Shown piece by piece: positions 39,027-50,126 of a stretch of DNA of 64,000 nucleotides. Under the pieces are notes generated by a model. The model saw only the letters and a list, made by a program, of their open reading frames with translations. It ran no database searches and was not told the DNA's origin. The stretch comes from Nereocystis luetkeana (lineage: Eukaryota > Sar > Phaeophyceae > Laminariales > Laminariaceae), in NCBI GenBank assembly GCA_031213475.1, contig JARUPZ010000018.1, positions 8,010,406 through 8,074,405 on the forward strand. Direction: 5' to 3'. The position numbers and the translations under genes were made by a program. Numbering within the stretch: the first letter of the stretch is position 1; each line of letters opens with the position of its first letter.

Positions 39027-39553
39027 CTTTTTCACCCCACACGCCGGTATGGCAATGACTTTCATGGACGCATTATTCCTGTCCCTTGCGATTAGACTTT
39101 CCTTTCTTTCTTTTTGTTGGCGTCCCTTGCGCGCTTCGTAACGTTGCCGTAGAGGTGTAGTAATGGGTTTTGAGGAGCCGCATCTTCGATTCATGATATT
39201 GTCCGCGAAATCCGGGTTTCCATGAATTTCCCATATTTATGCATATACGGCTAGCTCATCAGAGTGGGCTAGTGTTATGATACTGCTTTGAATGATGCAG
39301 AAAGACCGGCAATTACCTGAGCAAAGACAAAGGGGTCGTATTTGTAGTACTTCGGAGGCGTATCTTCGACGGAAAAAGAGGGGTTTTCCTGCGAGGCACG
39401 AGCCTTGTTCTCAGTCTCTCGTCGATGATGCTCGAAAAGAACAAATATGCTCTTTTTTGTTCTCTGAACAATCAACACACGTGCGAGTACCAACGAGTAC
39501 CTGCTCAATAGGCAAACCTGACAATTGATACAAAGTATCCCGACCTGATCTTA
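39027..39553 (+). repeat. 3' LTR (recognised part)
   Basis: Aligns with the solo LTR at 41690-42233: GGTATGGCAATG, TTCCTGTCCC, GGGTTTTGAGGAGCCGCATC, GGGTTTCCA.GAAT, a TACTGCTTTGAATGA block and the shared 3' end. The true 5' border may lie further left, between 38560 and 39000. Confidence 0.8.
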
Positions 39554-39559
39554 TTACCT

Positions 39560-41345
39560 ATGTCTGTTTTTGTTGCCCATTCATTGCGCGGTGTTTCTTG
39601 AACCCAACTTCCTTCACGACGTACGTGTTGACAATCTGAGCATTTTCTATTGTATTTTCTCAGCAAGATATAGTCATGTATGCTTGGGGCACAGCAGCAG
39701 CAGGCGCACTGCTCGTTCACGGAAACACAGCAACAGTACTCTAGCGACAAGCAATTTTCAACCACCTTACTGTTTTTTTCGTAGACGATACCCGTACGTA
39801 TGTGGGTGCCAGTCTCTCGACCCAACCGTTGCATGGGTATGGGGTTCGTGGAGAAGCTTTGAATCGTTGGCATGTTAGAACAGAGGGGACGGGTGCAGTT
39901 GGGCTATGGGGTCATGGAGGTGACGACGGGTGCAGTTGGTCGATCTGGGAAAACAAAGTCTGGAAAGGGTTGAGGTGGTAACATACGCTAGGTTTCGTGT
40001 AGATAAGATTCAACACCTCTTGATAATAAATCCAGATTCATGAACAAAACAAAGTACTTTGTGTGAGTAGAAATTGATATGAGGGAACAACAATTTTGCC
40101 AAATAAATAGTTTGGAGATGTCGGAACAACAATTTTGCAAAACAAAATGTTTATTGTAGCACGCTCCACCAGGACACGCCGCGGGAACGGCAGAGGCCGG
40201 CTGGTGGAGTCGGGAGGGGTGACACAGGTGAGGCACGTTCAGCAAACAGCGCACAGAGAGGTAGGCCATATGTCAAGTTAGGTCGTTTTCGGCTCAAGCC
40301 CTACAGTATAAAATCAATCTTCAAACATATGTGGGGGCCAACTTCACGGGTCAAACTATATACCGGTACTAAGTATATTTATATCTCAATGAGGTGCAGG
40401 TCTTTTCAAATGGATACATACTGGTATACATATATTTTAATCAGTTTAGGATCTTGAGACACACCAGGTACACACACTACAGTCAATATTATATACATCA
40501 TGCCAAGCACTACGACGCTGCCGGCCAGTATCGGATCCCAACCGCGTCACATCAAAACAGCGATTTACTCATTGCTGTTTGCCGACGACCAATGGTTTCA
40601 ACATGTCTCACACAACAACAATAACAAGCTGTGCTGTTCGATTTTGTTTGACATCCCCCCGGTGTCGACGCTCGTAGGCAAGTCCGATCCATGGCCTCAG
40701 ATCGCTTTTAACTTTCAACTAGATATACCTGATCTTGTGTTTTCTCCTTTACGCCATGGTTTTCATTTTTTTGTGGAACACCGACCTCGAGTTTATCATG
40801 TTCAACACTATTTGATACCTTTACCCGGTGCACCGCCGTTATTTCCCTTGTACACTATCATACGTCTGCATGACCCCCGAGATTTCGTCGGGCAACGAAC
40901 GCCAGGGCCTTCCTATGTAGGATTGTTAATCATTGTTGTACGAGTATGAATAGTATCGTAGGATGCGTGCAACCCACCTGTCTTTTGGCTAGCTTCTTGC
41001 CAAGTAAGTGCAGAATGATCTCGCTAAAAAAACACATTATTAACAAAAATCAGCAGGCATGGGAGAAAATTGGTCCTAGAATACTTCTATACCTATATAT
41101 ACACTATTAATATTATAGTATCAAGTATGTGATACGTAGGTACGGATCATGAATATATTATGGATTCCCTTTGCTATACTTTGGATGGTGTGATTGGAAC
41201 AAAAAATTCACCTTGTCAGATGACGAATAAACCAATAATATAATAACAGGGGGATTAGCAAAAAAAAATACTCGACTCACGGCCTTGATACATGCGGTTC
41301 TCGGATCCTGAATTTTAGCATTCACTCACACTTACTTGCCTTTAA
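39560..41345. other. No gene recognised; one orphan frame of 149 codons
   Basis: The + frame at 40500-40949 has a LLFADDQWF stretch but no other reverse transcriptase features and no splice-bordered homologue. A short direct repeat (GGGAACAACAATTTTGCCAAA / CGGAACAACAATTTTGCAAAA type) lies at 40083-40145. Otherwise nothing is seen. Confidence 0.3.
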
Positions 41346-41348
41346 GTA

Positions 41349-41430
41349 GTACCCTGGGCTGGGTAGTCGATCCATCTTTCACCCCTAGAGCTCAGTAGTA
41401 GGTAACACCTTCACACGCTGCTGTGATAGT
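41349..41430 (+). mobile_element. tRNA-derived SINE family 2, partial copy
   Basis: CCCTGGGCTGGGTAGTCGAT, then CCCCTAGAGCTCAGTAG and GTAACACCTTCACAC, match the copies at 7126 and 7396. No B box follows. Confidence 0.5.
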
Positions 41431-41689
41431 TTATCGTCGTCCACCACTTCGTTGTTCAGAGGGTCCGTTGAATACACAGATTCTGAAGAAGTTGCAATTT
41501 TACGTTGCACTTTTATGTCAATAAATAGTGTAAAGCCCTGACTGAGCTGTCTCTCCACTCGGCCAAACGGAGGGTGAACGCCTGCCGTTTTTATCGGCAG
41601 TAATAGCATGCATTACTTACTCACTGAGAAACCTTCCAACAACATATATTTCGTGCACAACGGCGACCTTTCATTAGGCCTCTGGTGTG

Positions 41690-42233
41690 GTACAGCTTCG
41701 CCCCGCCCACGTTGGGGGTGGCATGGCGATAGCTTACGTTGACGATTTGTTCCTGCCCCTTGAAGCTGGGCCTTCCTTTCCTTCTCTTTTTTGACGTACC
41801 TCGCCGGGTTCGTTGCCTTGCCGCTCAGAGATGTGGGAGTGGGTTTTGAGGAGCCGCATCTTCGACTCGTGTTCTAGCTTGTGGAGTCGGGGTTTCCACG
41901 AATCCCCCATAATTCTGCATAATATACGGCTCATGAGAGTGGGCTAGTGATATGGTACTGCTTTGAATGAGGCTGAAAGTCCGGTACTTATCTGGGTTCA
42001 GGTACTACTGCGATCGTATTAGCAGTACTTGGGAGGCGTATCCTAGATTGAAAACCAGGGGTTTTCCCAGCGAGTCACGAGCTTGGCTCCCAGCCTCCGC
42101 GTGCACGAAGGGAACAAAGCCGCTCTTCTGATATCTCTAAGCACGCAACACACGTGAGTAGTACCAACGAGTAGCGACTTAACAGGCGGACCTGTCCAGG
42201 GAAACAAAGGTCCCGACCTTTGATCTAACCAGC
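41690..42233 (+). repeat. Solo LTR of the same Ty3/gypsy family
   Basis: Matches 39027-39553 along its length, with no internal coding sequence next to it. It probably arose by recombination between LTRs of another insertion. Its last 37 bp (ACCTGTCCAGGGAAACAAAG onward) are repeated at 42356-42393. Confidence 0.8.
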
Positions 42234-42420
42234 TCTATTTGCGAGATCTCTCAACTACTTTCGTTTGTTGTGACGATAAATCCATTACTCTTCCTTTTCT
42301 TCTTTGTGTATTATTCCCTCCATGGGTGTTACAACCCTTTTAGGACTGCAGTCAGACCTGTCCAGGGAAACAAAGGTCCCGACCTTTGATCTTAACAGCT
42401 CTATTTTAATAGGCTCTTTT
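42196..42420 (+). repeat. Direct repeat of the LTR end
   Basis: ACCTGTCCAGGGAAACAAAG, GTCCCGACCTTTGATCT and AGCTCTATTT occur at 42196-42240 and again at 42356-42405. The second copy is outside the LTR, so this is a local duplication. A further small duplication (CTTCCTCTCGCCCAATCA, twice) lies at 42476-42523. Confidence 0.8.
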
Positions 42421-42795
42421 TGCTACCACCGCGTTGAGCTCTGTCTCGTCTACATCTTCAAGGTAGGTGGCAAGACTTCCTCTCGCCCAATCATTTGGGG
42501 CGCAACTTCCTCTCGCCCAATCACCAAAGAGTGCCTGCGTGCAATGGGGAATACCCTTCTGTTTAACACTACGAGCTTGTGACCACAGAGCTTGTATCTT
42601 CTCGCCATGGTTGAGGAAGCTGCTCGGACACTGCTGTGTTTGTGCTGGATGTCGACGGGTGGAAACAAAGGTTTAATGTGAAGAACACACACACAATAAA
42701 CTCGAACTACCAGGTATACGATAATAATTTTCCTGTAGTATTCTGTCTCTCTACCGTGGATAATTTAATGTAAGTATTGGAGACACACAGACAGA

Positions 42796-43141
42796 CCCGG
42801 TGGTTCAAGTGGTTAACCTCGAATTCTACTTGTTTGTGTTTGAGTTCTGGGTTCGAGCCCCAGGTGGGCCGGACATTTGACTATATTTGCAAAAATAAAA
42901 TTCAAAAAGGATTCAATTGTTGAGAGCGCCTTGCAGCGTGGGTAGGCACAATTCGATGCGAGTCGACGAGGGAAGGAAAGGCTGAAATCTTCTCGCGACA
43001 AAAATGAAGGCACGTACCGTAGCGGGAAGGGAGCGGGAAGAGCCTGCTATGTGACCCCGGATCTGAGTTACGAGGTGGAAGGAGAGAGAGAAGAAGATGT
43101 GCGAAGATAATACATGTTATTATGAGAAAAAAATAAAAAAT
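42796..43141 (+). mobile_element. tRNA-derived SINE family 1, copy 1
   Basis: The head has a D-arm-like GGTTCAAGTGGTTAACC (A box) and a T arm CTGGG-TTCGAGC-CCCAG (B box GGTTCGAGCCC). A body of about 270 bp and an A-rich end (AAAAAAATAAAAAATGG) follow. It is nearly identical to 49768-50123. Confidence 0.88.
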
Positions 43142-43411
43142 GGATTGGATGAGGCCTCCTGCGCCGGCCTGTGGTCCCGCCCATACTTCGTTACGCCTCC
43201 TTTCATATTGCCGTTCTTTGTAGTTGACCGCTGTCCGGGGCAGAATAGTCTCACCCAAACTTTTATCACCTGAGCTCAGTCAGTCCTTACCCGCAAACGC
43301 CTCAGAGTCCTTTCTGAACTCCGGCGACAACGGTAGCTCGCTAGCTTCGCGTAGCTCTGGCCACGTTTCTTCTTGCTCTCCAGCTGCCTCTTTTTTATAT
43401 TTTGCTTCTAT

Positions 43412-43574
43412 TATGGGGGACCCTATTAAACAGGACTTACATATTATATGGTATCCACAAAAACCTACCAGGTAGGTGCGTATTTACCTATTTTTACGAT
43501 TACGGGGGGCCATAGTTAACAAGACCAAATATTTTAATGTATACCATAGGTTCTGTTCACTATGGTCCCCCGTA
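43412..43574. mobile_element. Two mariner-like MITEs, one partial, side by side
   Basis: A left end TATGGGGGACCCTATTAAACA with half a core (43412-43500) abuts a TA-bounded, shorter full copy (43501-43574), CGGGGGGCCATAGTTAAC ... CACTATGGTCCCCCG. Deletion has removed part of the core. Confidence 0.8.
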
Positions 43575-43821
43575 ATAACAATATTTCGTCCTATTATTAT
43601 CCATGCCCCCCCGTGACAGGCAATCAGACCTATTCTTCAGGTCGCTCTCTGCTTCTTGTTTCCCCTCGGATGCGTGACTGTCGTGATTCATGCACGAGCA
43701 AAAATAAGATTTCCGGTTCTTTCGACTCGGCCGCATAATATCCCCGCGCACGACAAACAACAAGAGATGCAACTCGATCCCGAGGCCTGAACCCAGGTAA
43801 TTGCCGGCCTTCCAGCCTCAT

Positions 43822-43917
43822 TTAACCCCTTTAGAACGCAGTCCCGTTTTGGGGACAAAGTACTTGAAATTTGAGTGGTTTGTCCCCAAAACGGGACCGC
43901 GGTTCCAAAAGGGTTAA
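43822..43917. mobile_element. piggyBac-like 96-bp foldback MITE, copy 1
   Basis: TTAA-bounded, with ends CCC and GGG. The arms AACGCAGTCCCGTTTTGGGG and CCCCAAAACGGGACCGCGGTT are nearly perfect complements around a short ACAAAGTACTTGAAATTTGA centre. TTAA flanks and CCC termini are piggyBac hallmarks. The same element is at 54582 and 61067. Confidence 0.85.
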
Positions 43918-44678
43918 AGCATTATGCCACAACAGAGACAGGACCGAAAAAATCAAATATTTACCTGTGATACTTGTGGTGTGATACCCGTGCATGGGAA
44001 ATATGGGGCATACCTGGTATATCACGCCTACTTTGTGTCGTGGTCGAACGCTGCAACCTCCGACTCCAGCGCTGGCCTTCTTTCGCACACCGCACGGTGA
44101 GCGACCGTGTGTTCGATTCCGCGACTGTGTCCCCTAGCCTTGATTACGGATGAGGTCGACTAGAAAACAGTAGGGGAAAGGTGTGGAAGGGCTCTGTAAG
44201 CCGTGTACCCCAGTTGCATACAAGGTACCACAGCAACGCACTGCTCACCACTGTGGAGTATCGCTCCGAATCTTAGCCTTCTAGTCCCGATCGCCTGGGG
44301 AAGCTATGGGGATGGAAGCTGTAATGGTGGCATGGTTTGCACTCTCTCCGGCATTTTATCTGAGTCGAGTGAGTGCCAAGCTTCGTAGTCTCCTGTGGTC
44401 TGCGGGCTGTCTTTTCCATCTCGAACAAGGCCATTGCGTGTCGCGAGTACTGCTGTATACCGGATGTCAGTTTGCCACCCCATCAAACTTTGTTTCCAAA
44501 CATTTTCTCGCATAAACACCCTGATTCTGCGTGGTACCCTGCCGGATGCCACGCCGATCTGAGGCCCACAACGCCACCCCGGGCGTGAACTGTACACATC
44601 CAAATTCTAAAGGGGTGAGCGAGGAGCGAGTGACCGGCCACAAAACTCTACTACAAATCCCGCACTAATTAGCGTGGG
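43918..44678. other. No gene recognised
   Basis: Short overlapping frames only. No exon homologous to genes A or B, and no named repeat. Confidence 0.3.
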
Positions 44679-44978
44679 CTATGTGCAGCTGCATCCTGCA
44701 CACAAGAACGTGTGTCGCCATCAATTTCAACCGTGTTGACCCAGACCAAGCCGACCCCAGGCCTGACCCTAACCCTAACCCTAACACTAACCCTAACCCT
44801 AGCCCTAACTCTAACCCCAACCCTTTCGGGCGCTCGAGGTCGGCAGGGGCAGTCACGCGGCCCGGCCGCGTGTTTCGGTGGCGCCTTTCCAAAAATCGCC
44901 GGGCGGCCAAAAGACCCGCCTTGACCAATATGACCCGCATCCTGCACAGTGTTTTGTGCAGGATGCGGCTGCACATAG
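44679..44978. mobile_element. 300-bp inverted-repeat element carrying telomere-type repeats
   Basis: Terminal inverted repeats CTATGTGCAGCTGCATCCTG and its near-complement close the element. Inside, 44766-44824 contains about ten degenerate CCCTAA units (variants ACTAAC, CCCTAG, CCCCAA). The right end also folds on itself (CCTGCACA..TGTGCAGG). No target duplication was recognised. The short Pro/Thr/Asn-rich frames here are shadows of the repeat. Confidence 0.75.
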
Positions 44979-46363
44979 GTTGAGTCGTACTAAAATACAG
45001 CGGCGTAACAACGTTTGGGAGCAGGTTTCCAATGTTCCACTTGCACGCCGAGTGTTCCGACAACCTGCAGCACATCAGGTAATTAATGCTGTTTAATGCG
45101 TGACGCATCACGACCCACAAAGAGTATGTCGCCCATATAGATAGAAGTAACAGCGAAAGCTTGGCGTTATCCAAATAAATACCAAAACGACTGATTGATG
45201 TGGTTGCCAACTTTTGCAGTATATATATACACCCATACCTACCTGTAGGTGTAACAATTTATTGAAAAGGCGAGGCACGGGTCGGCTAGTCGGCCAGTTT
45301 CCCTACCCAACCACTATTAAAGTAGACACGATCAAACTGCTGTTGCTGTTGCTGATGCTGCTAGTGTAGTCCTGCATGCCTAAAACAGAGAAGGGGCTCG
45401 GCAACATTTTTCCAACCAGAAAAAAAGCAGTAGTGTCCGACCCCACCTCGAACGGCGTCACTCGCTCGCGAGCGCGTTTGTTTCCTGCACCTTTCTGCGC
45501 GGTCGCGAGCCCCTCTATTGCCACGCCGGCAGCCCCATTGTTCGCCGAAGGCCCCACGATCACGTCGTTCCTGGGCTTCGTAGCAAGGAGCAGGCAGCGG
45601 GCGCCCAGTGAACCGCCTTGGCGCCATGTGGTGAGTGGGGGCGAGAGAAGCGAGGGCCAGACGGCGAATGAATGAACTGTCCTGAACAAAATTACGTGGC
45701 CTGTCGTCCAGTGGTATGTACGACGAAAGTCCTATTTTAGTTTAATAGAAGCCAATCGCGGCCGCATCAAACAGAGAGAACAACTACGGTATACACGAGC
45801 AGACTACGTATTCCTCTGAAGGAAGCATGGTCGTACATTTATTTTCCTGTTGTGTGGCGTTCTAAGGTCGTTCTCCTTAACTTCCGGTGGCGTACTGTTA
45901 TTTATTGCTGTGCTCCTTGTACTTTTATTTTTGTTTGGTTGTTTTCGGCCTGCGCGCTTGCTTTCCAGCCCATCGTTTTTAAGAGTTTGTTTTTTTCACC
46001 TTCAGCGGCCTTCTGGGATATATTTACTGGAATGCAGTATTTGCCGCGGTGGGTACGGGTGTCGCCCCTTCTCCCCCGCGGTGCTTGCCCTCGTGCTTTT
46101 TATCACGCACGCACATGACATGAATGGTTCAGCATTCCCATTTATTTGCTCCATCCGATCCCCATCGAAAGTTTTATGTTGCCAGAACTCGCGCTATCGC
46201 ACAGCCGGCAGCGGCGATAGAAATTTCACAGGTAAAAAAAGCCTTGTTGTGCGAAATACTGCGTTGCTTTTAGCACCAGCCGAGATCCGAAACACGGAGC
46301 AACCACCGACAGGGTGATGGTCTATCCTTCATAATATAACACCACACCGCGCCGCGTTATTAT
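44979..46363. other. Upstream region of gene B with one candidate first exon
   Basis: An open frame from an ATG at 45376 runs 87 codons to a CATGTG|GTGAGT donor near 45636. It could be a first exon, but its phase (0) does not fit the next recognised exon directly and its peptide is not clearly shared with the region upstream of gene A. Two other frames (45850-46317) lack support. Confidence 0.3.
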
Positions 46364-46466
46364 TACGGGGGGCCCTAGTTAGCAGGACCTATGGTGTACA
46401 TAAAAGCCTATATATTTCACCATTTTTTCTAACAATATTTGGTCATGTTAACTATGCTCCCCCGTA
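46364..46466. mobile_element. Mariner-like MITE
   Basis: TA-bounded CGGGGGGCCCTAGTTAGCA ... TTAACTATGCTCCCCCG, family core present. Separated from the next copy by only about 8 bp. Confidence 0.88.
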
Positions 46467-46473
46467 TTAGTAT

Positions 46474-46576
46474 TACGGGGTACCATAGTTAATAGGACCA
46501 AATATTGTGAGTACAAACGGTTAAATATATACGTTTTTATGTGTACCACAGGTCCTATTAACTATGGCCCCCCGTA
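46474..46576. mobile_element. Mariner-like MITE, adjacent copy in opposite core orientation
   Basis: TA-bounded CGGGGTACCATAGTTAATA ... TTAACTATGGCCCCCCG. Judged by the positions of GGACCAAATATT and TATGTGTACCA, its core runs opposite to the neighbouring copy, so the pair forms a large inverted repeat. Confidence 0.85.
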
Positions 46577-46807
46577 ATAGTAGTAGCAGCATATATATAT
46601 ATATTTGTTACTGAAACGCATAACTATTTCCGTCGTTGACGTGTCGTACTTCGTACCACAGTATATCCAACATATACATGCGTAGTCTGGAATGTTTTCG
46701 TTCAGCCTTTCGGTGTGAACCTCCTCTGTTGTGCAGCAGTGTGGATGCGTAGGAAGGAGTAGGTTCACAGACTGCGCTTATTATGTCCGCCGCGATCGAT
46801 CTCACAG

Positions 46808-46887
46808 GAAACCAGCGGAGGTGGTTCCACAGCACAAGCGCCGGGCAGTCGTGCTCTTCTCGGTCCTCATTCTCGCAATTTTCGGAT
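46808..46887 (+). CDS. Gene B exon: juxtamembrane segment and TM1
   Basis: 80 nt between CTCACAG and GTGAGT. Reads KPAEVVPQHKRRAVVLFSV then LILAIFG. Same phases as the gene A exon. Confidence 0.8.
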
Positions 46888-49800
46888 GTGAGTAACGTGT
46901 CACATATGCCCATCCGCACGAACGATTATTTCACGAGCGCCTACTGGTGTGCGTATCCATATATATCTCGAACGGACACGAACACACGCTCGTTCTTGGT
47001 CTTCTATTTTCCTCGTAATACAGCCATCAGAACATCAAAATGCGCCAACAGCTCGCACGAGTGTATTTTACTCGGTATACCTGGTATTATTATCATTTCC
47101 CTTGCCATCCGACAATGTGCAGCATGATCTTCAACATTGCTCACTCATAACTTTCCCGAAAGAAGAAAACCTCGGAAACAAAAGGAAACCTATTGTTTTT
47201 TCTCGCGCCGGATACTTTGTCATCCGCTTTCCTTGCTGCAACTCGATTGGTATCGCGCCCCCGCATTGTGTATGCGCGCTGTGTATACGTTGGCGACATG
47301 TGGAGACGCTCAGGCAACGGGAATGGGATTGGCAGGTCGGCGACCGAGTGCCGTACTCGTGTCGCAGGCGAGAGGCAATGCATACCCTTCATCATTGCCG
47401 GCCGCTTATTAACTGCTACCAGGTACTCGTAGCAAATAACACCAAATACTTTCAGAAAAAAATATGGGTACGAGTATACGCATATTAATAAGATATAGTT
47501 TTTGTGTTCACCATCAGTCCTATGTACTATGGTTCCCCGCACTACTAGCCATCTATCTGTACATAGTGCGAAGAATGCTACTTTGGCCTCGAGCTTGCTG
47601 TGGCATCATATATATATATATATATGCATCATATACATACATAATTCGGTGAAATGTGTACGTGTTGTGCCCTCTGTACATCACGTTTTAGTTGTCTTTT
47701 ATAATTCGAATTGATTGGGTTCGTGTTCTTGTTTCCGTCGTGGTCGGGAGTTTCTGTTAGTTCGACACATATGTCATGCAACAACCGGCACTGACGGGTT
47801 CCCGTGCATGTGCATACCGACTCTCGTATGACTTCGTGTAACAGCCCGCGATTACCCCGAGTAATGATCCTATAAACCCCTCCTATGATGGCCTTCTCTC
47901 GTGACTCGGACGATCGAGTAACCCAATACGCATAATGGTATGGTCTTTGACCATTCAAACTGCTGACAGTACTCTACAGATTGACATAATATTTTTACGT
48001 ACTTCGCAGCAACTAACTCCTTCTCACCTTCGAAAGAAAAGGGGCGGGTTGGGGGGAGAAACGACGGGAAAAGTTTGCCCGAATAATCGTCCATCGCAAG
48101 GAACGTGTTCGCTCTTGACTACTTGCTTGCGTAGTTCACTGATCAGCTGAGTCAGGTCGTAGCACTTCCAGCTCGAGATTTGAGATGCTGTGCTTGTCGA
48201 AAAGTGAATACTTATTTCATGCGCTAAACGCCCTGTAGGTATACATCCACAGTTCAGATTTACGACCCATGCTATTTAATTTACTTCGTGAGTTATGATA
48301 TCCGATTGCTATGCTCAATCAAGCTTTTCCTTGTTCGCATTTTGGTTCGAGCAGCAGTCACTGTCCCTGACCTCCTCGGGGATGCAGAATATCTCATCAA
48401 CCATGGACTGTTTCAACCTCTGAAATCTTCACAGCAAAGTTAAGGAAAAAGGACTGTTGGTCGCTCTTTTCAGATTCCCCTCACAAACGTCGCCTTCACA
48501 GCAGTTAGTTCATACATACATTAACTGCCAGTGTGTGGTGCACCGCCGGCCTTTTGGCTTTAGTTCATGTCTACAGCAGTACCGTCGGGAAAAAAAAACG
48601 GCGCGTGCCTGGCGGGGTCGGCGTGGCGAATTAGAGCAAACTCGATGATACACCGTATTCTGCACGGACGACAGTATAGTAGACACCACACCTCCTAACC
48701 CCCCGCCCCCCCCCCTATACCACTCGCTCTCTCTCTTGTATCGGTCGGCAGGCACTGTAAACTTCGTGAGGCCTTTTTTTGCTTGCGCTCAGTTCTCTTC
48801 TTTTATTTTGTGTTGGTTTTTCTATTAATTAATAGTAAAAACAGACCCGTGCATTGTACAGAGTACCGTTTTCAATTTGAAATATTTTTTTGGCGTGATT
48901 ATGGTCGGACAAAGTGCAGCATACATACTACTGCTGTATGTAGTTCATATACTGTACGAGTAGTGTTCCTCTTGCGTTGTATTGTATCTTGCTTTGACAC
49001 GGCATCCCATACACCAACAACAGTTGGCCACGCCAGCGAACCACAACATTATACTCGTACCTATCGGTAGCAGGAAGGACAGAAAACAGCCTGTCTTTGA
49101 CGTTGCTTGTTATCGAGCAGTCTCACCCAAACCCAATATATATATGCATATACACATCTACTGGTACTATTTGTTGCACCAACGCACCAGACAGCAGCTC
49201 AGCGGCGCTATGGTGGGGTTTCTCTAGGCCCCCCTGGTCTCTAGAACGACGGTGTTTGGGCAGTTTGGTATGGTCTTGATGAGTACGACAAGTTTCCCGA
49301 CAACACCAAATCATCCAACAAAACCAATAATTCACCTCGCACACACTCAAACAGCGAGTTTTCTTTGACAATTAATTTCCGTCTACCGACGACCGCTTAT
49401 TTTAGCGTAGCACCCCCCCCCCCGCACACACACAAACCTCATCCTAACACAGCAGTAGTAGTGGCGGTGCCACATGCTGGAAGCTTGTGTAGCATTCTGT
49501 AGGACGTACGCGGTGAGTGTTGTGGCATGCGGGCTTTACCCATCTTACGCACTGATGTCAGGAGACAGGTCAAGCAAGGCAAAACGTGCGCCGTCAAGGG
49601 TGCAGGGCCGGTAGTTCCACATTGTAATCTAGTAGTTTGGTGTCGGTCATGACACGTCAAGGGGCACAGTTAGTTGTTGTCTGTCAAGGGAGGGAAGTGT
49701 GCTGTTTCCTGACATCTTTGATCGTACGTGACCTCAGACATATATGTCTATTTACGGGGGACCATAGCCGGTCGCCCCGGTGGTTCAAGTGGTTAACCTC

Positions 49801-50091
49801 GAATTCTACTTGTTTGAGTCCTGGGTTCGAGCCCCAGGAGGGTCGGACTTTGACTTTATTTGCAAAAATAAAAAAAGGGATTCAATTGTTGAGAGCGCCT
49901 TGCAGCGTGGGTAGGCACAATTCGATGCGAGTCGACGAGGGAAGAAAAGGCTGAAATCTTCTCGCGATAAAAATGAAGGCACGTACCGTAGCGGGAAGGG
50001 GGGAGAAGAGCCTGCTACGTGTCCCCGGATCTAAGTTACGAGTCGGAAGGAGAGAGAGAAGAAGATGTGCGAAGATAATGAATGGGATGAG

Positions 50092-50126
<35 letters not shown>

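Larger units (their letters stand above)
31617..39553 (+). mobile_element. Degenerate Ty3/gypsy-type LTR retrotransposon with chromodomain-like C-terminus
   Basis: Truncated 5' LTR, PBS-like TGG, gag-like region, RNase H, integrase and a C-terminal module occur in Ty3/gypsy order, with the 3' LTR at the end. The pol frame is broken by many stops and frameshifts, so the element cannot be active. It lies between gene A and gene B in the same orientation. Confidence 0.85.

Noticed and set aside
40500-40949. Reverse transcriptase (FADDQ stretch)
   Set aside because: Only a four-residue resemblance to the YxDD box. No other RT motifs around it.
44766-44824. Chromosome end (telomere)
   Set aside because: Only about 60 bp, degenerate, internal to an inverted-repeat element and followed by 19 kb of normal sequence.
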